Origin: Cycas panzhihuaensis
Lineage: Eukaryota > Cycadophyta
Reading direction: 5' to 3'
Length of the DNA: 64,000 bases
Assembly: GCA_023213395.1 (NCBI GenBank)
Contig: CM041465.1
Location: forward strand, 190,223,741-190,287,740
In this document: piece by piece, positions 52,440 through 64,000 of the stretch
How the letters are laid out: every line of letters begins with the position of its first letter
How positions within the stretch are numbered: position 1 is the stretch's first letter
The notes under the pieces: model-generated
Told to the model about the DNA's origin: nothing
Seen by the model: the letters and a program-made list of their open reading frames with translations, nothing else
Databases searched by the model: none
Program-made: the position numbers and the translations under genes

Positions 52440-53510
52440 CCCCACTTAGCTTCTATCCTATAGATTTTATCATAATATCATTCTTCCCCTCTTGGTGGTT
52501 ATTCTAGTTTTGATAAAACTTATCATATGATACGTTCTGATTTCTTTTAGCTAGAAATGAAATCTACCATCCTTACCTTTATCTCATAATGTGACACATA
52601 CCAATGTAACAAAGCGGATACAAAACCTCAACCAGGCCTCCTTCAACCATTGCACATCCCAAAAGGTAAATGGAAATATATTGCCATGGACTTTATAACA
52701 GGCTTACCACTATTTATTGGATCTGACTCCATTTTAGTAGTCATAGATAGGTTGATAAAATATGACCACTTCTTACCTATCCATATAACCTATAAAGCCC
52801 CATGTATTGCAGACATTTACATCTAAATAATATTTCATTTGCATGGTTTTCCATCCACCATTGTATGTGATTATGACCCTAAATTCACTAGCTCCTTCTG
52901 GTAGGAGTTATTCCGCACATCAGGAACATCATTCAACATGAGTTCATCATACCATCCATAGACCAATGGCCAATCTAAGGTCCTTAACAAAGCTCTAGAG
53001 ACCTACTTACACTACTTTGCATCTGACTACTAATTTAAATGGACATCATGGCTAGCCCTAACTGAGTACTGGTACAACTCCTCATACCATTTAACTATTG
53101 GAATATTGTCATTTTTTGCCCTCTATAGGTATCCCCTATCGTCCCACCACACCTTGGCTACTGACCTTTACACAATAGCAGTACAATAAAAATTATAGTA
53201 TATGGACCAAATTCTCTATACCCTTAAACAAAACCTATCTATGGCCTAAAATCAAATGAAACAATTAGCAAACTAACACCGCTCTAATAACTCCTTCAAT
53301 ATTAGTGATCTTGTATTCCTTAATCTTGAACCTTATAAGCAACAATCTCTTTGCCATCATAAGAACCGTAAACTTAACCCTCGATATTATGGCCCCTATA
53401 AAGTCCTTAAATATATTGGTTAAGTTGCATATACTTTTGACCTTCCTCCCACCACAAATATCTATAATGTTTTTTATGTCTCTTATATTCAGAAGTATCT
53501 AAGCAAAACC
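52440..53510 (+). pseudogene. chromovirus 2 integrase
   Basis: The HHCC remnant near 52540-52620 includes CDTYQCNKADT (C-x3-C, spacing altered). Core: WKYIAMDFITGLPLFIGSDS (first Asp), FPSTIVCDYDPKFTSSFW (second Asp), and SYHP-stop-TNGQSKVLNKAL, where the usual Glu of GQ-x-E reads as S-K. Then WYNSSYHLTIGI and the C-terminal NPRYYGPYKVLKYIG with FYVSYIQKYL. Many stops. Confidence 0.83.
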
Positions 53511-53519
53511 CATATTCCC

Positions 53520-53638
53520 TAGACAACACTTCTAATTTTAGATGAAGAGTAAACCTTATCCATACCTCCAGAACGTATACTAGCTACCAGGTAATGCCAT
53601 CTCTAGAATTGGTCCATTTTAAAATATTTAATATAATG
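53520..53638 (+). pseudogene. chromovirus 2 chromodomain, truncated by Tat-C
   Basis: Reads SIPPERILATR, then NWSILKYLI, the start of a chromodomain as found at the end of chromoviral integrases (usual EYLIKW). The sequence is cut at TAATG 53638, in the middle of the KW codons. Confidence 0.72.
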
Positions 53639-54159
53639 TGTTTCTTGGCTACTGGGAATGGATATGGACAGGTTGACTCAGGTAAGCACATATATGTTTA
53701 TCCATTTTTACTTTTACTATTTTTTTGGAAAGGTTGACAGAAGTATTACCTCATTGCATAATTGACTGCTCCATTTGTATGATCACCTTGCATCCATTGC
53801 TTAATCATTCTGCTTATCGTATTGTGAGCCTATGATAACCCGCGGGACCTACCTTTCTGCAAGGTAGGCATCCCCATGGCACTTTGCGACCCTCTGTGCT
53901 ATCTCCACATCACCTTAGGCCTCACTTGACTTGTATGACCACTCATACCTTGACCTTGTCTCCCTATCACAATATTTTTGGGAACTTTAGCCCTTGATGC
54001 CCCATTTGGTCTAGTCCATTTGCCTCCCGGACTGTCCCTAGCCACTTGAATAGGAGGGCTAGCCTCTCCTAGGCCTGATACACCTCTTTTTTAGGCTTCC
54101 AGAACCTTGTCCATTTCCATTCTGGCTTTTTGGTCCTACACCGCTGTAAACTTAGCGGT

Positions 54160-54180
54160 ACAACGAAGTTTACCGCGGTG
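54160..54180 (+). promoter_or_regulatory. LTR motif shared with Tat-A tandem repeats
   Basis: ACGAAGTTTACCGCGGTGTG matches the 20-bp units at 34158-34197, placed about 130 bp before the TATA. Confidence 0.55.
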
Positions 54181-54277
54181 TGATTGTTACAACTTATTTT
54201 TTTAATTTGCCATTGCAATTCTTGCTTTTTTCATGGAATTACCATGTGGCCAAGCACCCATCTCAGCACTATTCGCA

Positions 54278-54314
54278 CCCTAAACACTCAATTAGGGTTG
54301 AGATGAGTATAAAT
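54278..54314 (+). promoter_or_regulatory. Tat-C LTR core promoter
   Basis: CCCTAA (54278-54283) and TTAGGG (54292-54297) are inverted, followed by a clear TATAAAT (54308-54314). It supports the promoter calls in A and B, where the TATA is weaker. Confidence 0.7.
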
Positions 54315-56409
54315 CCCAAAAGGATATTCATTTCACATCTCTTGGCTCTCCAACTTCACATTCTACTGCTACATTTATGCTCTTTTTCTCCTGCCTTCCA
54401 TAGGTGCACCTACAACTCTGCATTTCCTACTGCTCCAGCTTAGGACCCACCTGTAATAGCTCTATTCCATGGTAGGAGACTCTCGTCCAAGCACTTTTAA
54501 GCAAGACTTTTGTGGTTCTTCTCTAACTTCGCCCAATAAGTGCCCTCTATAACCTCTCTTAGGGAAACACCCTGCAAACCCTGGAGGGCCTACTCTCTCT
54601 TGCTAGTTGTAGGGGCAAATCTACCTTAGACTTAGCCCAATAGGTACCTTTGGTCTTATTTTGATAATTTTATATGTATACTTTCCATTGGAACTCATTT
54701 CAAGGTATGTTGTTGTTCTCTTTTACCCTTTAGCTATAGTAAAAATCATCTTTCCTTATGTTTGCATCTGAACTCTCTAATTTCCACACTATTTCTCTAC
54801 TAGGTTTCTTCAAGAAAATAGTTGGAGAAGGCTCACAAAGATAGGGTGAAGGGATTAAGATGGGATCCATCCCACTTAGACCTACTCCCTAAGGGAAAAC
54901 CCTTCCCATCTTTCTTCTCCTGCTTCCATGCTTTCCTTGGGTTAACTAGGAGAAGGTGGAGTCTTGGCCTGCGCTAGATATCAGTGTATGCAACACTTGC
55001 TGCGCTGATTCTAGGCCTACGCACCCCTCTTTTGAGTCTCCTTCATGCCCCTAACTTTTCCCAGTATCCCTTAGGGTCTTTGCTGAGACTTGTATAATGG
55101 ATTGCTATCCATAGTGACTCTGTTACCTTGGCATCTCTCCAACATCTTGCTCCATACATTCTCATACTTATTGGCTGTCCATAAGCTGTCATATAACCCT
55201 ACCTTGCTGTACTTAGAGGCTGTGTGGAGAACTTTAGCAGAGGGTTTTTCCATCCTGAGGTTATTCTTTCCCTTTCTTTCTTGATGTGTATGGTTTTACT
55301 TTGACGAAAGTGGAATTGCTTGCAGCAGTAGTTACTTTGATTTAGAATATAATATTTTAGCATTCACGTTACATATATTTGCATACATATAGACTTCTTA
55401 TAGCCCCTTCTTCGAAGGGAGAGACTCTTGTGTATACAAGTTTAGAGTAACATCCATGAAGGAGAAGGACATCCAGTTCCAAGTAAGCCTTTACCATCCT
55501 TTTCTCTTTCGCTTTATTTGCTTTCTACATTTTTCCGTTCCGCTTATCTCTTATAAGAGGAAGGTAAGGAAGCCCCTGTCTTCCACATCCACCTCGTTCA
55601 TGTACCAACCAATTGGTGAGAGGGTGTATATTGTGCACAAGTGAGGTCCTTCATCAACCTCTATGCTTTCTAGGTATGCTTCACCCCTCTTTTCCATCCA
55701 CCCATTTTCCTTTTTTCTATTATCTAAAATCCATTGTATTAGTTTAATAGATCACATAAAAGTAAAAGGGGAAATACATTAGCTATTTGTATCTTTTCAC
55801 ATAAGAGTGTTATATTCTTGCTCCTTATAAGAAAAAGGCATAGTAGGGAGTATATTCCTCCCCCTTTCTCCTATCTAGCCTGAAAATACCCATAGATGCA
55901 TCTCATCTAGTTTGCTTGCTTGCTTGCATACAAGACCCTTGCTCTTCTCTTGTTCTCTTGTCCCTTGTTTATTGAGAGAAAAGAAGAGAGTAGCTTTTCA
56001 CCCTTTTTTACTCATTCCCTTGGTTATATTTGCCTAGACTAAGTAACTTAGGGAAGCCTACCTGCGTCCACCTTAGGCTTTTTGCCTATCCTCTTCATCT
56101 TATGTTGCTTCGTCATGGGAACCTCCCCATTGAGGATTCTTCTTCTTCCCTTCTAGCCATTCAAGAGTGGGAGGACCTTCCTCTTTGAGACCATCCAAGA
56201 TACCCCCTGTATGTATCTTCCTTCTCAAATTGAAAGCTACTCCGAGGTAGTTGGGCGCCATTCGTGGGTCCCAAACTTGTGCTATGGCATATGGATGCCC
56301 TGCGTGGTGTTTCCTTTGCTTATAGGTTTTTATCCACACCCTCAATATCAGTTGTTAACCACCTCTGTTCCTATCGAGCATAGTGACCATCTTGTAGACG
56401 TGTATCCAC

Positions 56410-56427
56410 TAGTGACCAGACTAGGGA
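56410..56427 (+). other. Tat-C primer binding site
   Basis: TAGTGACCAGACTAGGGA, collinear with the B site TGGCGACCATACTGGGGA, with G-to-A changes. Confidence 0.65.
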
Positions 56428-56571
56428 CCTGCCAGTAAGGGAGCTATTCTCTATCCCTTTTATTGGTACTACTACCTTTTAGTAGATTTCTCCACTTATC
56501 TCTTTCATTGGGTAGCCCCCAATGTATGCATTACATTCTTTTTATTCTTCTGACGCATTGGCAAGTTTTAT

Positions 56572-58460
56572 ATGCGATGCTTCTCACGTCACCTATAAGG
56601 TTTGCCCCCATTGTTAGAAGATCCTACATATTGCCTTCTTCCATCGTTAGATTCTGATTCAATAATGGAAGGATGCCCTTTAGATTAGGCATATCATGTC
56701 TTTGCTTCAGGAGCTCATGAGTTCCCCACATCTTTTCCAGGGTCCACCCAAGAGGGTGATGATCCTATTTATTATCTAAGTGATCAACATCACCCACTTA
56801 ATGCTCATCCCTCTACTCATGAAGTAGAGGGCTCATCTTTTCTTTAGATTCATTGCCCAGGTGGTGATTCTTATGAGGAGCGCCCTAAAGGGTCCACTTC
56901 GTTTGAGGTCTCATCTACCTCCTACAATCAGGTGGATACTCCTCCTATCAATGTGGTTGAAGCCCTTAACGAGTGTTTTCGTGCTACTTGTCTTTAATCA
57001 CGTCCTAGATGGTTTGAATATACCTTACATAGTGGGGTACCTTCCTCATCCACACTTATCCCGCTGCCTTCATCTGCGTCTACACCTCCCATAACAAGCA
57101 ACCCCTTTGTACCTATGCATCCATCCCATTTGATTTTTACATCTACCCTAGGGGTGACCATTGAACCTCCTATTATCATCATGGTCCTAACTCTTTGGGG
57201 CCCTCATATGGTATGTCTTGCTCCTAGCTTGGGGTTAGCATACCTTTCCCTAGTCAAGTTAATATGCCACCTCCTAACGTGACACATGCATTTTGTAGTA
57301 AGCCTAGAGGTCCTACTAATACCCCTACTAGTAGTCATGTGGGATCTGTTTCCACATGTGATCGAATCCAACCTAGTGGTTCTTCTCTTTACGTACCCCC
57401 AGGCTATACATCTCAGCCTTGGGGGCACGGTAAAGGGAACCACATTCCAGTTTATTGGGTGGACCTTTTACATCCATATGGGGTCGCGCCACCTACGGGT
57501 GACCCATATGGATAGAGCTCGGTCCCTCATCCCTCATTTCCACCATCCTACATAGCTCCTTATGCTGCACCTTTGCGAGAAAACCCAACTTTTTTTCAAG
57601 GCGCTTATCCTCAAGTCCTTTCCCAATAAGAGACATTTCCTTAAGGAGGGATGGGTCCTTCAACCCCATCTATTCCTTGTTCATTGCCTTTCATATCCTT
57701 TGCCGACCCTATGATCTAGGCGAGGGAACATCCCTTTATGGATTATAGATCATCACTCTTGTCTATCGAGGCACTAAGAACCAACTTGCTGCCTCATCCC
57801 CCTAAAGTTCCTAAGTTCGATGGAACTTCATCACAGGATCCAGTAGAGCACATACGTAGTTTTTCTATGGCGTGCATAGACTACTGGGCCTATGATCACA
57901 TATTAATGAAATTATTTCCATGATCCCTACAAGGCAATGCCCTTAAATGGTTCTATCACCTATATACCCATTCTATTTTCTCGTTCCAATAACTTGTGGA
58001 TGAGTTTATCAAATATTTTGATGTGGCTCGTTCGTTTGAAAGTGGAATGAAATCTCTCCTTTCGCTCAAGCAAGGTCATGATGAGTTGAATTGTGACTTT
58101 GTGCGGTAATTCCATGACCTCCTCCATTCCACTAAAGCTACTTTGCCTAAGGAATTAAAGAGGGATCTCTTCATTAACGCACTACGTCCTGAAGTCCATG
58201 TGGAATTCCTTAAGATGGGGGCAACCATATGTAATTCCACCATCGCAAAGTGCTTAGCGCTTGAAGTTATTGAGATCCACGCTACACTCAATAAGCCCCT
58301 TAAGCCCTCACAGCGACGTGAGGCACCTCCCACAACCAAAGAAACTAAACCATAATAATCCACTAGGTCCTCTTCTCACTCAACTGAGAAGACCCTTTAC
58401 CCACTTACCTCTACCATACGTTCATTCGAATGTATGATGAAGGAACTTAAACTTTAGGCT
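56572..58460 (+). pseudogene. Tat-C gag, degraded
   Basis: ATG 56572 aligns with the starts in A and B (MRCFSR). The N-terminal extension is present with several stops and frameshifts (LLPSLDSDSIMEG, PPGYTSQPWGHG near 57388-57423). The gag domain follows at 57738-58355 (PPKVPKFDGTSSQDPVEH, SMACIDYWAYDHILMKLF, LSLKQGHDEL, ELKRDLFINALRPEVHVEF). The Ser codon that is TAG in B is intact here. Confidence 0.8.
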
Positions 58461-58564
58461 CCTTCATCGCCTACATCCAACAAACAAATCCAACAAGCTT
58501 CTTAAGATGCCCCTCCTAAGGGCAGTAATACCCAATCCTCTCAAGCAAGGAAAACTGACTCCTC

Positions 58565-58660
58565 GCTTGAGAAGAAATGGTGTTCTGTTTATAGGGAGTA
58601 TTTCCATGACGATTTATATTGTTGGGTTCAACATCCTAGGGATGCCTCACAACGTGACTC
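58565..58660 (+). pseudogene. Tat-C gag knuckle, broken
   Basis: KKWCSVYREYFHDDLYCW corresponds to the B knuckle. The first Cys and one His remain; the other His is Tyr. Confidence 0.5.
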
Positions 58661-58907
58661 ATCTTCTAAATAGGCCTCAAGGCCCAACCTTGACCAACTA
58701 GTCCATAGGGATCCGTTCGCTAAGCATGGAGAGCATGATCGCAACTCTCAACTAAAGAATAATCAGAATCGGGGAAGATCTCTGAATTCCCACCCTTCAC
58801 ATGATAGAAGGAAGGGCGCACGGGGTTCGTCTTCTTCCTCATGTTCTCCAGACTGTCGTACCCCTTCACCTTCGTGGTCCTAGGATAAGGGAAAGAAGAT
58901 GATCTAG

Positions 58908-60572
58908 ATGGTTGAGGCCACCCCTTTATTTGCCTTGACTTGGTCTCAAGCCGTTAGAGAGGCAGTCAACGCCTCTTCATCCGTTTCACACCCCGATCCT
59001 CTTCTAGAAACCTCCCTTCTAGAAGTTTCATTACTTCTTAAGACCATTCTCATTCATCCAAGTCGCTACGATTTTAGGAGAGCTCTTCCTCAACTTACCG
59101 TAAAGGGGGAGCCCTTTTCTATTGTCAATGAGCTTTGTACCATGGCCACAGGGATGTCCATTATGGACATCTTGAGAAGTTGTCCTTAATAGTGGACACT
59201 CCTTCTGGAAGCTTTAGGATTGGGTGATGTACCCGTTTACACTTTAGGTATCGCCCAAGGTCGTGAGCTCGTCATTTCCTTTAATCCTAAAAACCTTCCT
59301 CCTACTTATGAAAAGGAACACCAATGGAACTTCCCTTTCACCATTACTATCGACACACTTAACTGTACTTTGCAAAGGATCGTTGTTGATAATAGTTCTT
59401 CCATTAATGCCATGCCCTTGCACGTTATGTAAGAGCTTAATATTTCTACCTTAGAACCTATTCCATGGTAATGCCAAGGGTACGATAGTAGCGAGAAGAC
59501 TCCCTTAGGATCTATTTCGATCCCTCTCACTCTCGAGGATAAGACCATCTTTGTCGACATTATAGTCCTCAATGTAGACGTCAACTACAACCTTCTTTTG
59601 GGTCGACCATGGCTCGATCAGATGGGAACCATGTGTTCAACCTGCTGGGGGCAACTTAAATTCATCCATGACGAGCGAATGAGGGTTGTTTCCCGTGAAC
59701 GACCGCGTGTTAAATAATCACGTCAAACCAGCCAACCAAGCCATGGTCATGTGAAAGGAGACAAAAGCCCTTCTACTCATGCCTTGGATTGTTCCATCAG
59801 CATTCCTGACTCATCCCATCCTGAAGGAGATCCTGCATCTTCTTCCTTGAGTCTTACTCGTTTCGCTCCTATTGGTGTTGAAAGCTATGTGTACCTTACC
59901 GTGTTTAATGACAATGAGTCCCATGGCGAAGACGAGGACCTTCCTCACCATGTTTCCTTCCTCCGTACTAGTAGGAGGCACTTTCCTTATTCTAGATCCC
60001 AACTTATGACCCCTCTTATTAGAGAGACCAGTCATCCCCTCGTGTTACATGTCATTACATGCATTGACCCACTGGTCCTTGACACTTCCTCTTCATCACC
60101 CCCCACAGGTGATGATTTTGAGGAACTTCCTTTTGCCCCTTATGAGGGCCCTCTTTCTGACTCTTCCTTAGAGTCTTTTGGGGATATTGGGCAGTCTGCT
60201 GACCACCATAGTTCCATCGCTCCCACGTCCTCTTACACCTCATCTATTCAAAGTAAGTTCATCTACGGGGTGGATTACTTCAAAGACAATGAGGCTCTAC
60301 TTGAGTACTTAGCAGGCTCTACACCCAACCTTCCTTCTGGTCACCATAGACTTGGCCACCAGAAGGTCTTAATGATTGGGTCCACTCTTGTCGACCCAAT
60401 CTCATCTCCTGTTCCATCTCTACCCATTGACCTTACCCCCATCCTTTTTGAGGAGGGGAATGCCATGTGCATGGGGGTAACCCAGGACATAGTCCTCACC
60501 CTGGGCAAGGTCATTAAGGTGGGGGCAGAATGCTCTTCTGATGAGGTAAGGGAATATTGTCTTTTGTTCTAG
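58908..60572 (+). pseudogene. Tat-C protease region
   Basis: LPQLTVKGEPFSIVNELCTM, WNFPFTITIDTLNCTLQR, IVVDNSSSINAMPLHVM (active-site region), DVNYNLLLGRPWLDQMG near 59575-59625, then the acidic Ser-rich linker 59751-60572 ending in EECS-type sequence before RT. Stops lie near 59187 and 59430, and a frameshift near 59200. Confidence 0.8.
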
Positions 60573-61300
60573 GAATTCTGGGATGTTTTTTTATGGGATT
60601 ACTATGACATGAAGGGAATCGACCCCTCCATTATTACCCATAACCTTACTACCATTCTTGGCACCCATCCCATGCACCAGAAATAATGTCCTCTCCATCA
60701 TAAACTTTCAGCCATTGTCAAAATGGAGGTTAAGAAACTTTTGGATGTTGGACTTATTACTTCTATCAACTACCCTAAATGGGTGTCTAACATTGTCCCT
60801 ATTTCTAAAAAGAATAGGACCATCCAGATATGCGTTGACTTCCGTGACATCAACAACGCATGTCCTAAAGATAATTTCCTACTCCCTTTTATCGATCAAA
60901 TCATTGATCAAACTGCCGAGTTTGAAGGCATATCCTTGATAGACAGTTTCTCTGGTTACAACCAGATTCAAATCTCTCTCGAAGACTGCCACAAGATGGC
61001 CTTCACCACCCCGTGGGTACCTTTACCTACAAGGCAATGACCTTCAGACTAAAAAATGCAGGTGCTACTTATCAAAGGGCTATGCATTTTATCTTCCATG
61101 ACCTCATCAACAACATGTTGGAGGTCTTTATGGATGACATGATGGGTCTCTCACATGTTAGAGCCCATCATCCTTCAGACTTGCGGGCCATCTTCACACG
61201 ATGCCACAAGTATCACGTAAGTCTTAACCCACTCAAATGTGTATTTGTCATTACTTCTAGAAAACTCCTTGGGTTCCTTGTGTCAAAGCAAGGAATTTAA
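60573..61300 (+). pseudogene. Tat-C reverse transcriptase
   Basis: MKGIDPSIITHNLTT, AIVKMEVKKLLDVGLITSIN, WVSNIVPISKKNRTIQICVD, then ISLIDSFSGYNQIQISLED with the first catalytic Asp. A frameshift near 61010 and then TYKAMTFRLKNAGATYQRAM (usual MPFGLKNAGATYQRAM) and MLEVFMDDMMGLS, with the FMDD active site intact. GVDP-like continuation is at 61290. The MPFGLKNAGATYQR signature is typical of Tat-lineage RT. Confidence 0.9.
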
Positions 61301-61912
61301 ATTGACCCTGATAAAGTCAAGATAATGCTTGACATGCCACCGCCTAGAACTCAACGACAAATCAAGTCATTTCTATATAGACTCAGTTTCCTCAGGCATT
61401 TCTTGGAAAACTTCACCGTGAATGCCAAACCCCTTACCAACCTATTAAAGAAGAGAACCCCGTTTATTTGGTCGTCTAAGGCCCAACAAGCCTTCGAAGG
61501 ACTTAAGGAAGCCCTTGCTTTTGCTCTAACATTGGCACCCCCTTTCTTTGATAGGCCTTTCATTCTCTATACCTTGGCGACTGATGAGTCCTTGGGTGCC
61601 ATACTAGCCTAGGAGGATGATTTAGGAGTCAAGAGGGCCATCTACGTCATCAGCCATACCCTCGTGGCTGCTAAACTCAATTACTCTCTAGCCGAGAAGA
61701 AATGCCTCTCCTTGGTTTACGCAACCAAGAAGTTTAGACACTATTTGCTTGGAAACACTACCAAGGTGATCGTTCAATCTGATCCCTTGTATTATTTACT
61801 TACCCATTCTGACCTGACACGTAGGGCTAATCATTGGGCTGTCCTCCTTCAAGAATTTGATCTCCACATCGTTAACAGGAAATCGAAGAAGGGGATGGTA
61901 GTAGATGAATAG
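61301..61912 (+). pseudogene. Tat-C RNase H (gypsy type)
   Basis: DPDKVKIMLDMPPPRTQRQI, FLENFTVNAKPLTNLLKK, FILYTLATDESLGAILA (Asp kept), a TAG, then SHTLVAAKLNYSLAEKKCLS, ATKKFRHYLLGNTTKVIVQS, and the end RKSKKGMVVDE. No second RNase H follows here; the sequence passes to integrase. Confidence 0.88.
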
Positions 61913-61959
61913 CTTATAGGTGCCCCCATCCCTAACTTGTTTGATGTCCCTATCGATAA

Positions 61960-63252
61960 CTCTCTTCCTGATGAGTCTATCTTGGCTATTTAGGGCACTC
62001 CTTCCCATCCACTCATTGATAGTGAGTGGTATAATGACATCGTGCAATACCTTATTCAGTAGCAGTATGGCTTTGAAGCCAATAACAAGGTTAGGTCTCA
62101 CATCTAGACCACCACTAGGCAATACTTCCTCATGGATGAAGTATTGTACAAGAGATCCTTTGATGGGATCCTCCTCTGTTGCATTACTCCCAACAAAGTA
62201 GACCAAATACTTCGTGAATTCCACCATGGCATTTGTGGGGGCCAGTCCATGGCCTAGAGGATCATTCGTATAGGCTACTATTGGCTGTCCCTCTTCAAGG
62301 ATGCCCATGCATATGCCCTGAGATATTGGCGATGCCAAGAGCATGCCAACATCTCCCATGTGCCTTCTGAGGCTCCCATCCTATTATATCTCCATGGCCA
62401 TTCACTTAATGGGGTTTAGACCTCATCGGGGCCATATCACTGCCTTCTTCATTGTAACACAAGTTCATCTTGACTGCCATGGAGTATTTCATTAAATGGG
62501 TAGAAGCCATTCCTTTGATTACTACCCTTCGCAAGATGATAGCTACTTTCGTCTACCAACACATCATTTGCTACTTTGGGATTCCTGACATCTTGATTAC
62601 TGACAACATAACCTCCTTTTGTAACAAGGAGATGGATGAACTTTGTGAGAAATTTAAAATCTCTCACAAAACCTCTTCTCCTTATTACCCCCAGGCAAAT
62701 GGTCAAGTTGAATCGTTCAATAAAACTCTTATTAATATCTTTAAGAAAACAGTTGCTCAATCTTAGAGAGATTGGCACCTCTAGCTCCCTTCCACCTTAC
62801 AGGCCTACCATATCTCTATCTGTGCTTCTACAGCAATGACTCCATTCTCTCTAGTTTACGGAACTAAGGTTATACTCCCATTGGAAGTGGAGATCCCCTC
62901 TCTATGAGTTTTTCGTTGAGGTCTTATCAATGAGGAGTCTATCCGTCAGGCTTGCCTCTTATACCTCAAAGCCTTAGATAAGAGACATTTAGCCACTTAC
63001 CAGGCTAACCTTGCATCTAAATCCCACTCCCAAAGGACCTACGATAAACACCTTTGTTCCCGTCCTTTATATCCTAGGGACCATGTCTTCAAGATGGAAT
63101 ATCTTTATAACTGCTTGACCAAATTCAGACCCAAATGGGTGGGTCCCTTTATCGTTCTCGAGAGTCTCGATAACGACACCTATAGGATCACCAACTTGGA
63201 GGGTCTCAAATTTGAGAAAACTGTTAATGGGAAGTTCATCAAGAAATTCTAA
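61960..63252 (+). pseudogene. Tat-C integrase
   Basis: N-terminal FHHGICGGQSMA with RYWRCQEHA (zinc HHCC; one Cys changed to Tyr). Core: WGLDLIGAI (first Asp), LITDNITSFCNKEMDEL (second Asp), YYPQANGQVESFNKTL (Glu): all three catalytic residues are visible. C-terminal part: EVEIPSL, TYQANLASKSHSQRTYDKHL, KWVGPFIVLESLDND, and KKF with stop TAA 63250-63252. Several in-frame stops (mostly TAG or TGA for Trp, Gln or Arg) and frame changes. The last third matches the fragments kept in A and B. Confidence 0.9.
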
Positions 63253-63301
63253 TCATGATTTCTTCATTACCTTTTCCATGCTCTGAAATGAGCCTAAACT
63301 A

Positions 63302-63359
63302 CCATCCTAAGCTTGTCCCCATTCCTCCTAGCCACAGGTGAAATGACAGCTTAGGGTGG
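63302..63359 (+). promoter_or_regulatory. conserved stem-loop after pol (Tat-C copy)
   Basis: Arms CCATCCTAAGCTTGT (63302-63316) and ACAGCTTAGGGTGG (63346-63359) pair with one bulged T and one G-U. Positions that are U-A or U-G in A and B are C-G here. It lies 49 nt after the integrase stop. Confidence 0.65.
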
Positions 63360-63802
63360 TCTCTCTCATTCCTTTTGGTTCCTCCTGTGGAACCCTTGTT
63401 CTCGTTTCCCTGGGAACCTTGTCCTCTTATTTGGGTAGCTACCAATTAGGATGATGCTTTGGAGTGTCGTCACCCCCTCCTATTGGCATTTCCTTTGTAT
63501 ATCCTACTATGCTCCCATGTGGACATGTGTGCCACCCTATCTCTTAGCCTCATATATATCTATCACCACTATTCATAGTGATCGTGTGTATCCTAGTTAG
63601 GAATATGACCCTGTATGAAAGGAAATGTGTATAGCTCAAACAAATATCATAACACAAAAATCATATAATGATCAGCTCAAAATACCATCAATCATATTCT
63701 TATGCATCTGTGCACCCTCACACACGTACATATATACAAACATATAAACAAAAACATGCATATCATCCATCACATATTATGATACACATCATCATACATC
63801 AA
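63360..63802. other. Tat-C post-pol non-coding segment
   Basis: Collinear with 23938-24336 in B and with 16636-16885 plus 29472-29589 in A. No conserved frame. It would be the region between pol and the convergent antisense gene. Confidence 0.55.
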
Positions 63803-63823
63803 ATGGGATCTCAATCACCCCAT
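63803..63823 (-). promoter_or_regulatory. small covarying hairpin (Tat-C copy)
   Basis: ATGGGAT, a 7-nt loop and ACCCCAT. As a minus-strand RNA this pairs fully with one G-U wobble, intermediate between the A and B versions. Confidence 0.45.
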
Positions 63824-64000
63824 CTATATACATAAAAATAATCCTCATGTGTCATAGCATATAAATGGTATAGTACATCATCCGTGGGAAGCCAGTGTCC
63901 TTACAGGGAGGGTACAATCATGTGACTATATATGGTGACTCCCTCGAAGTCCATGCTTTCCCCTGTCTAAAATAAAAACTCCTACAAGCTACTCTACTGC
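63824..64000. other. Tat-C 3' flank of the presumed antisense gene
   Basis: Conserved with 24390-24480 and 29640-29740 (GTGTCCTTACAGGGAGGG, then CCATGCTTTCCCCTGT). The antisense coding region, if kept in C, begins just beyond the window. Confidence 0.5.

Larger units (their letters stand above)
47511..53638 (+). mobile_element. chromovirus (Ty3/gypsy) 2, heavily decayed, cut by Tat-C
   Basis: LTR-like start at 47511, tRNA-Met type primer site at 47928-47938, then gag, protease, RT, RNase H, integrase and the first part of a chromodomain, all plus strand. More than 40 stops and many frameshifts. It ends abruptly at 53638, where the Tat-C LTR begins. Its 3' LTR is outside the window. Confidence 0.82.
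53639..56408 (+). repeat. Tat-C 5' LTR (2770 bp)
   Basis: It starts TGTTTCTTGG and ends ATCCA at 56408, homologous to the A and B LTRs (shared CTGGGAATGGATA start, AGGAAGGTAAGGAAGCCCC near 55558, and GTAGACGTGTATCCA end). Its sequence differs clearly from both A and B. Confidence 0.88.
53639..64000 (+). mobile_element. Tat-C: Tat/Ogre-like element with full pol, cut by window edge
   Basis: LTR 53639-56408, primer site, gag, protease, RT, RNase H and integrase in order, then the conserved stem-loop and the start of the 3' accessory region. It is the only copy here with RT and the integrase core, so it shows the parental organisation from which A and B were deleted. The flanking TAATG is the expected left target duplication, but the right one is outside. 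The coding region has stops and frameshifts. Confidence 0.9.

Noticed and set aside
1-64000. CRISPR arrays, bacterial operons, rRNA genes
   Set aside because: None seen; the repeats present are LTRs, target duplications and simple repeats of a plant genome.

Overview
The window looks like heterochromatic, repeat-dense DNA from a large-genome vascular plant. I found no convincing single-copy host gene. Nearly everything that can be identified is decayed LTR retrotransposon sequence: two Ty1/copia elements, two chromovirus-type Ty3/gypsy elements, and three copies (called A, B and C here) of one very large Tat/Ogre-like Ty3/gypsy family with LTRs of about 2.5-2.8 kb. The long LTRs, tRNA-Met primer sites, plant mobile domain and C-to-T style nonsense decay all fit a methylated plant genome. 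The exact lineage cannot be read from this window.

Layout. 1 to about 5700: minus-strand copia element 1, cut by the left window edge (RT, IN, PR, gag, PBS, one LTR). 5750-7800: AT-rich, nothing recognised. 7802-9521 and 36406-36958: the two halves of copia element 2 (plus strand), whose integrase frame is split by Tat-A. 9522-36405: Tat-A, with 2745/2723-bp LTRs and perfect CTTTC target duplications. Tat-A is itself split by Tat-B at 16886-29471 (two 2513-bp LTRs, perfect GATAT duplications). 36959-44172: a copia-type LTR interrupted by a 6.7-kb chromovirus-like element (37386-44131). 44185-47510: AT-rich, nothing recognised. 47511-53638: a second, heavily mutated chromovirus. Tat-C (53639 to the right edge) is inserted inside its chromodomain.

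How the Tat family is built. Comparing the three copies gives this order: LTR, tRNA-Arg-like PBS, gag with a proline-rich N-terminal extension of about 400 residues, CCHC-like knuckle, protease, RT, RNase H, integrase, a covarying stem-loop, then an antisense gene, then a second archaeal-type RNase H in sense, then the 3' LTR. The antisense gene encodes a plant mobile domain (PMD) followed by an acidic linker and a coiled coil, and in Tat-A it has its own TATA and CCAAT promoter. Only Tat-C keeps RT, RNase H and the integrase core. A and B carry two different internal deletions that join protease or early RT directly to the integrase C-terminus, so they look like non-autonomous derivatives. 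B has also lost the antisense promoter, the PMD start and the first catalytic Asp of the second RNase H.

The most interesting part is this 3' accessory module: antisense PMD/coiled-coil gene plus displaced archaeal-type RNase H, flanked by conserved stem-loops and palindromes that also occur as related motifs in the LTR. All coding regions carry stops or frameshifts, so no element appears intact.
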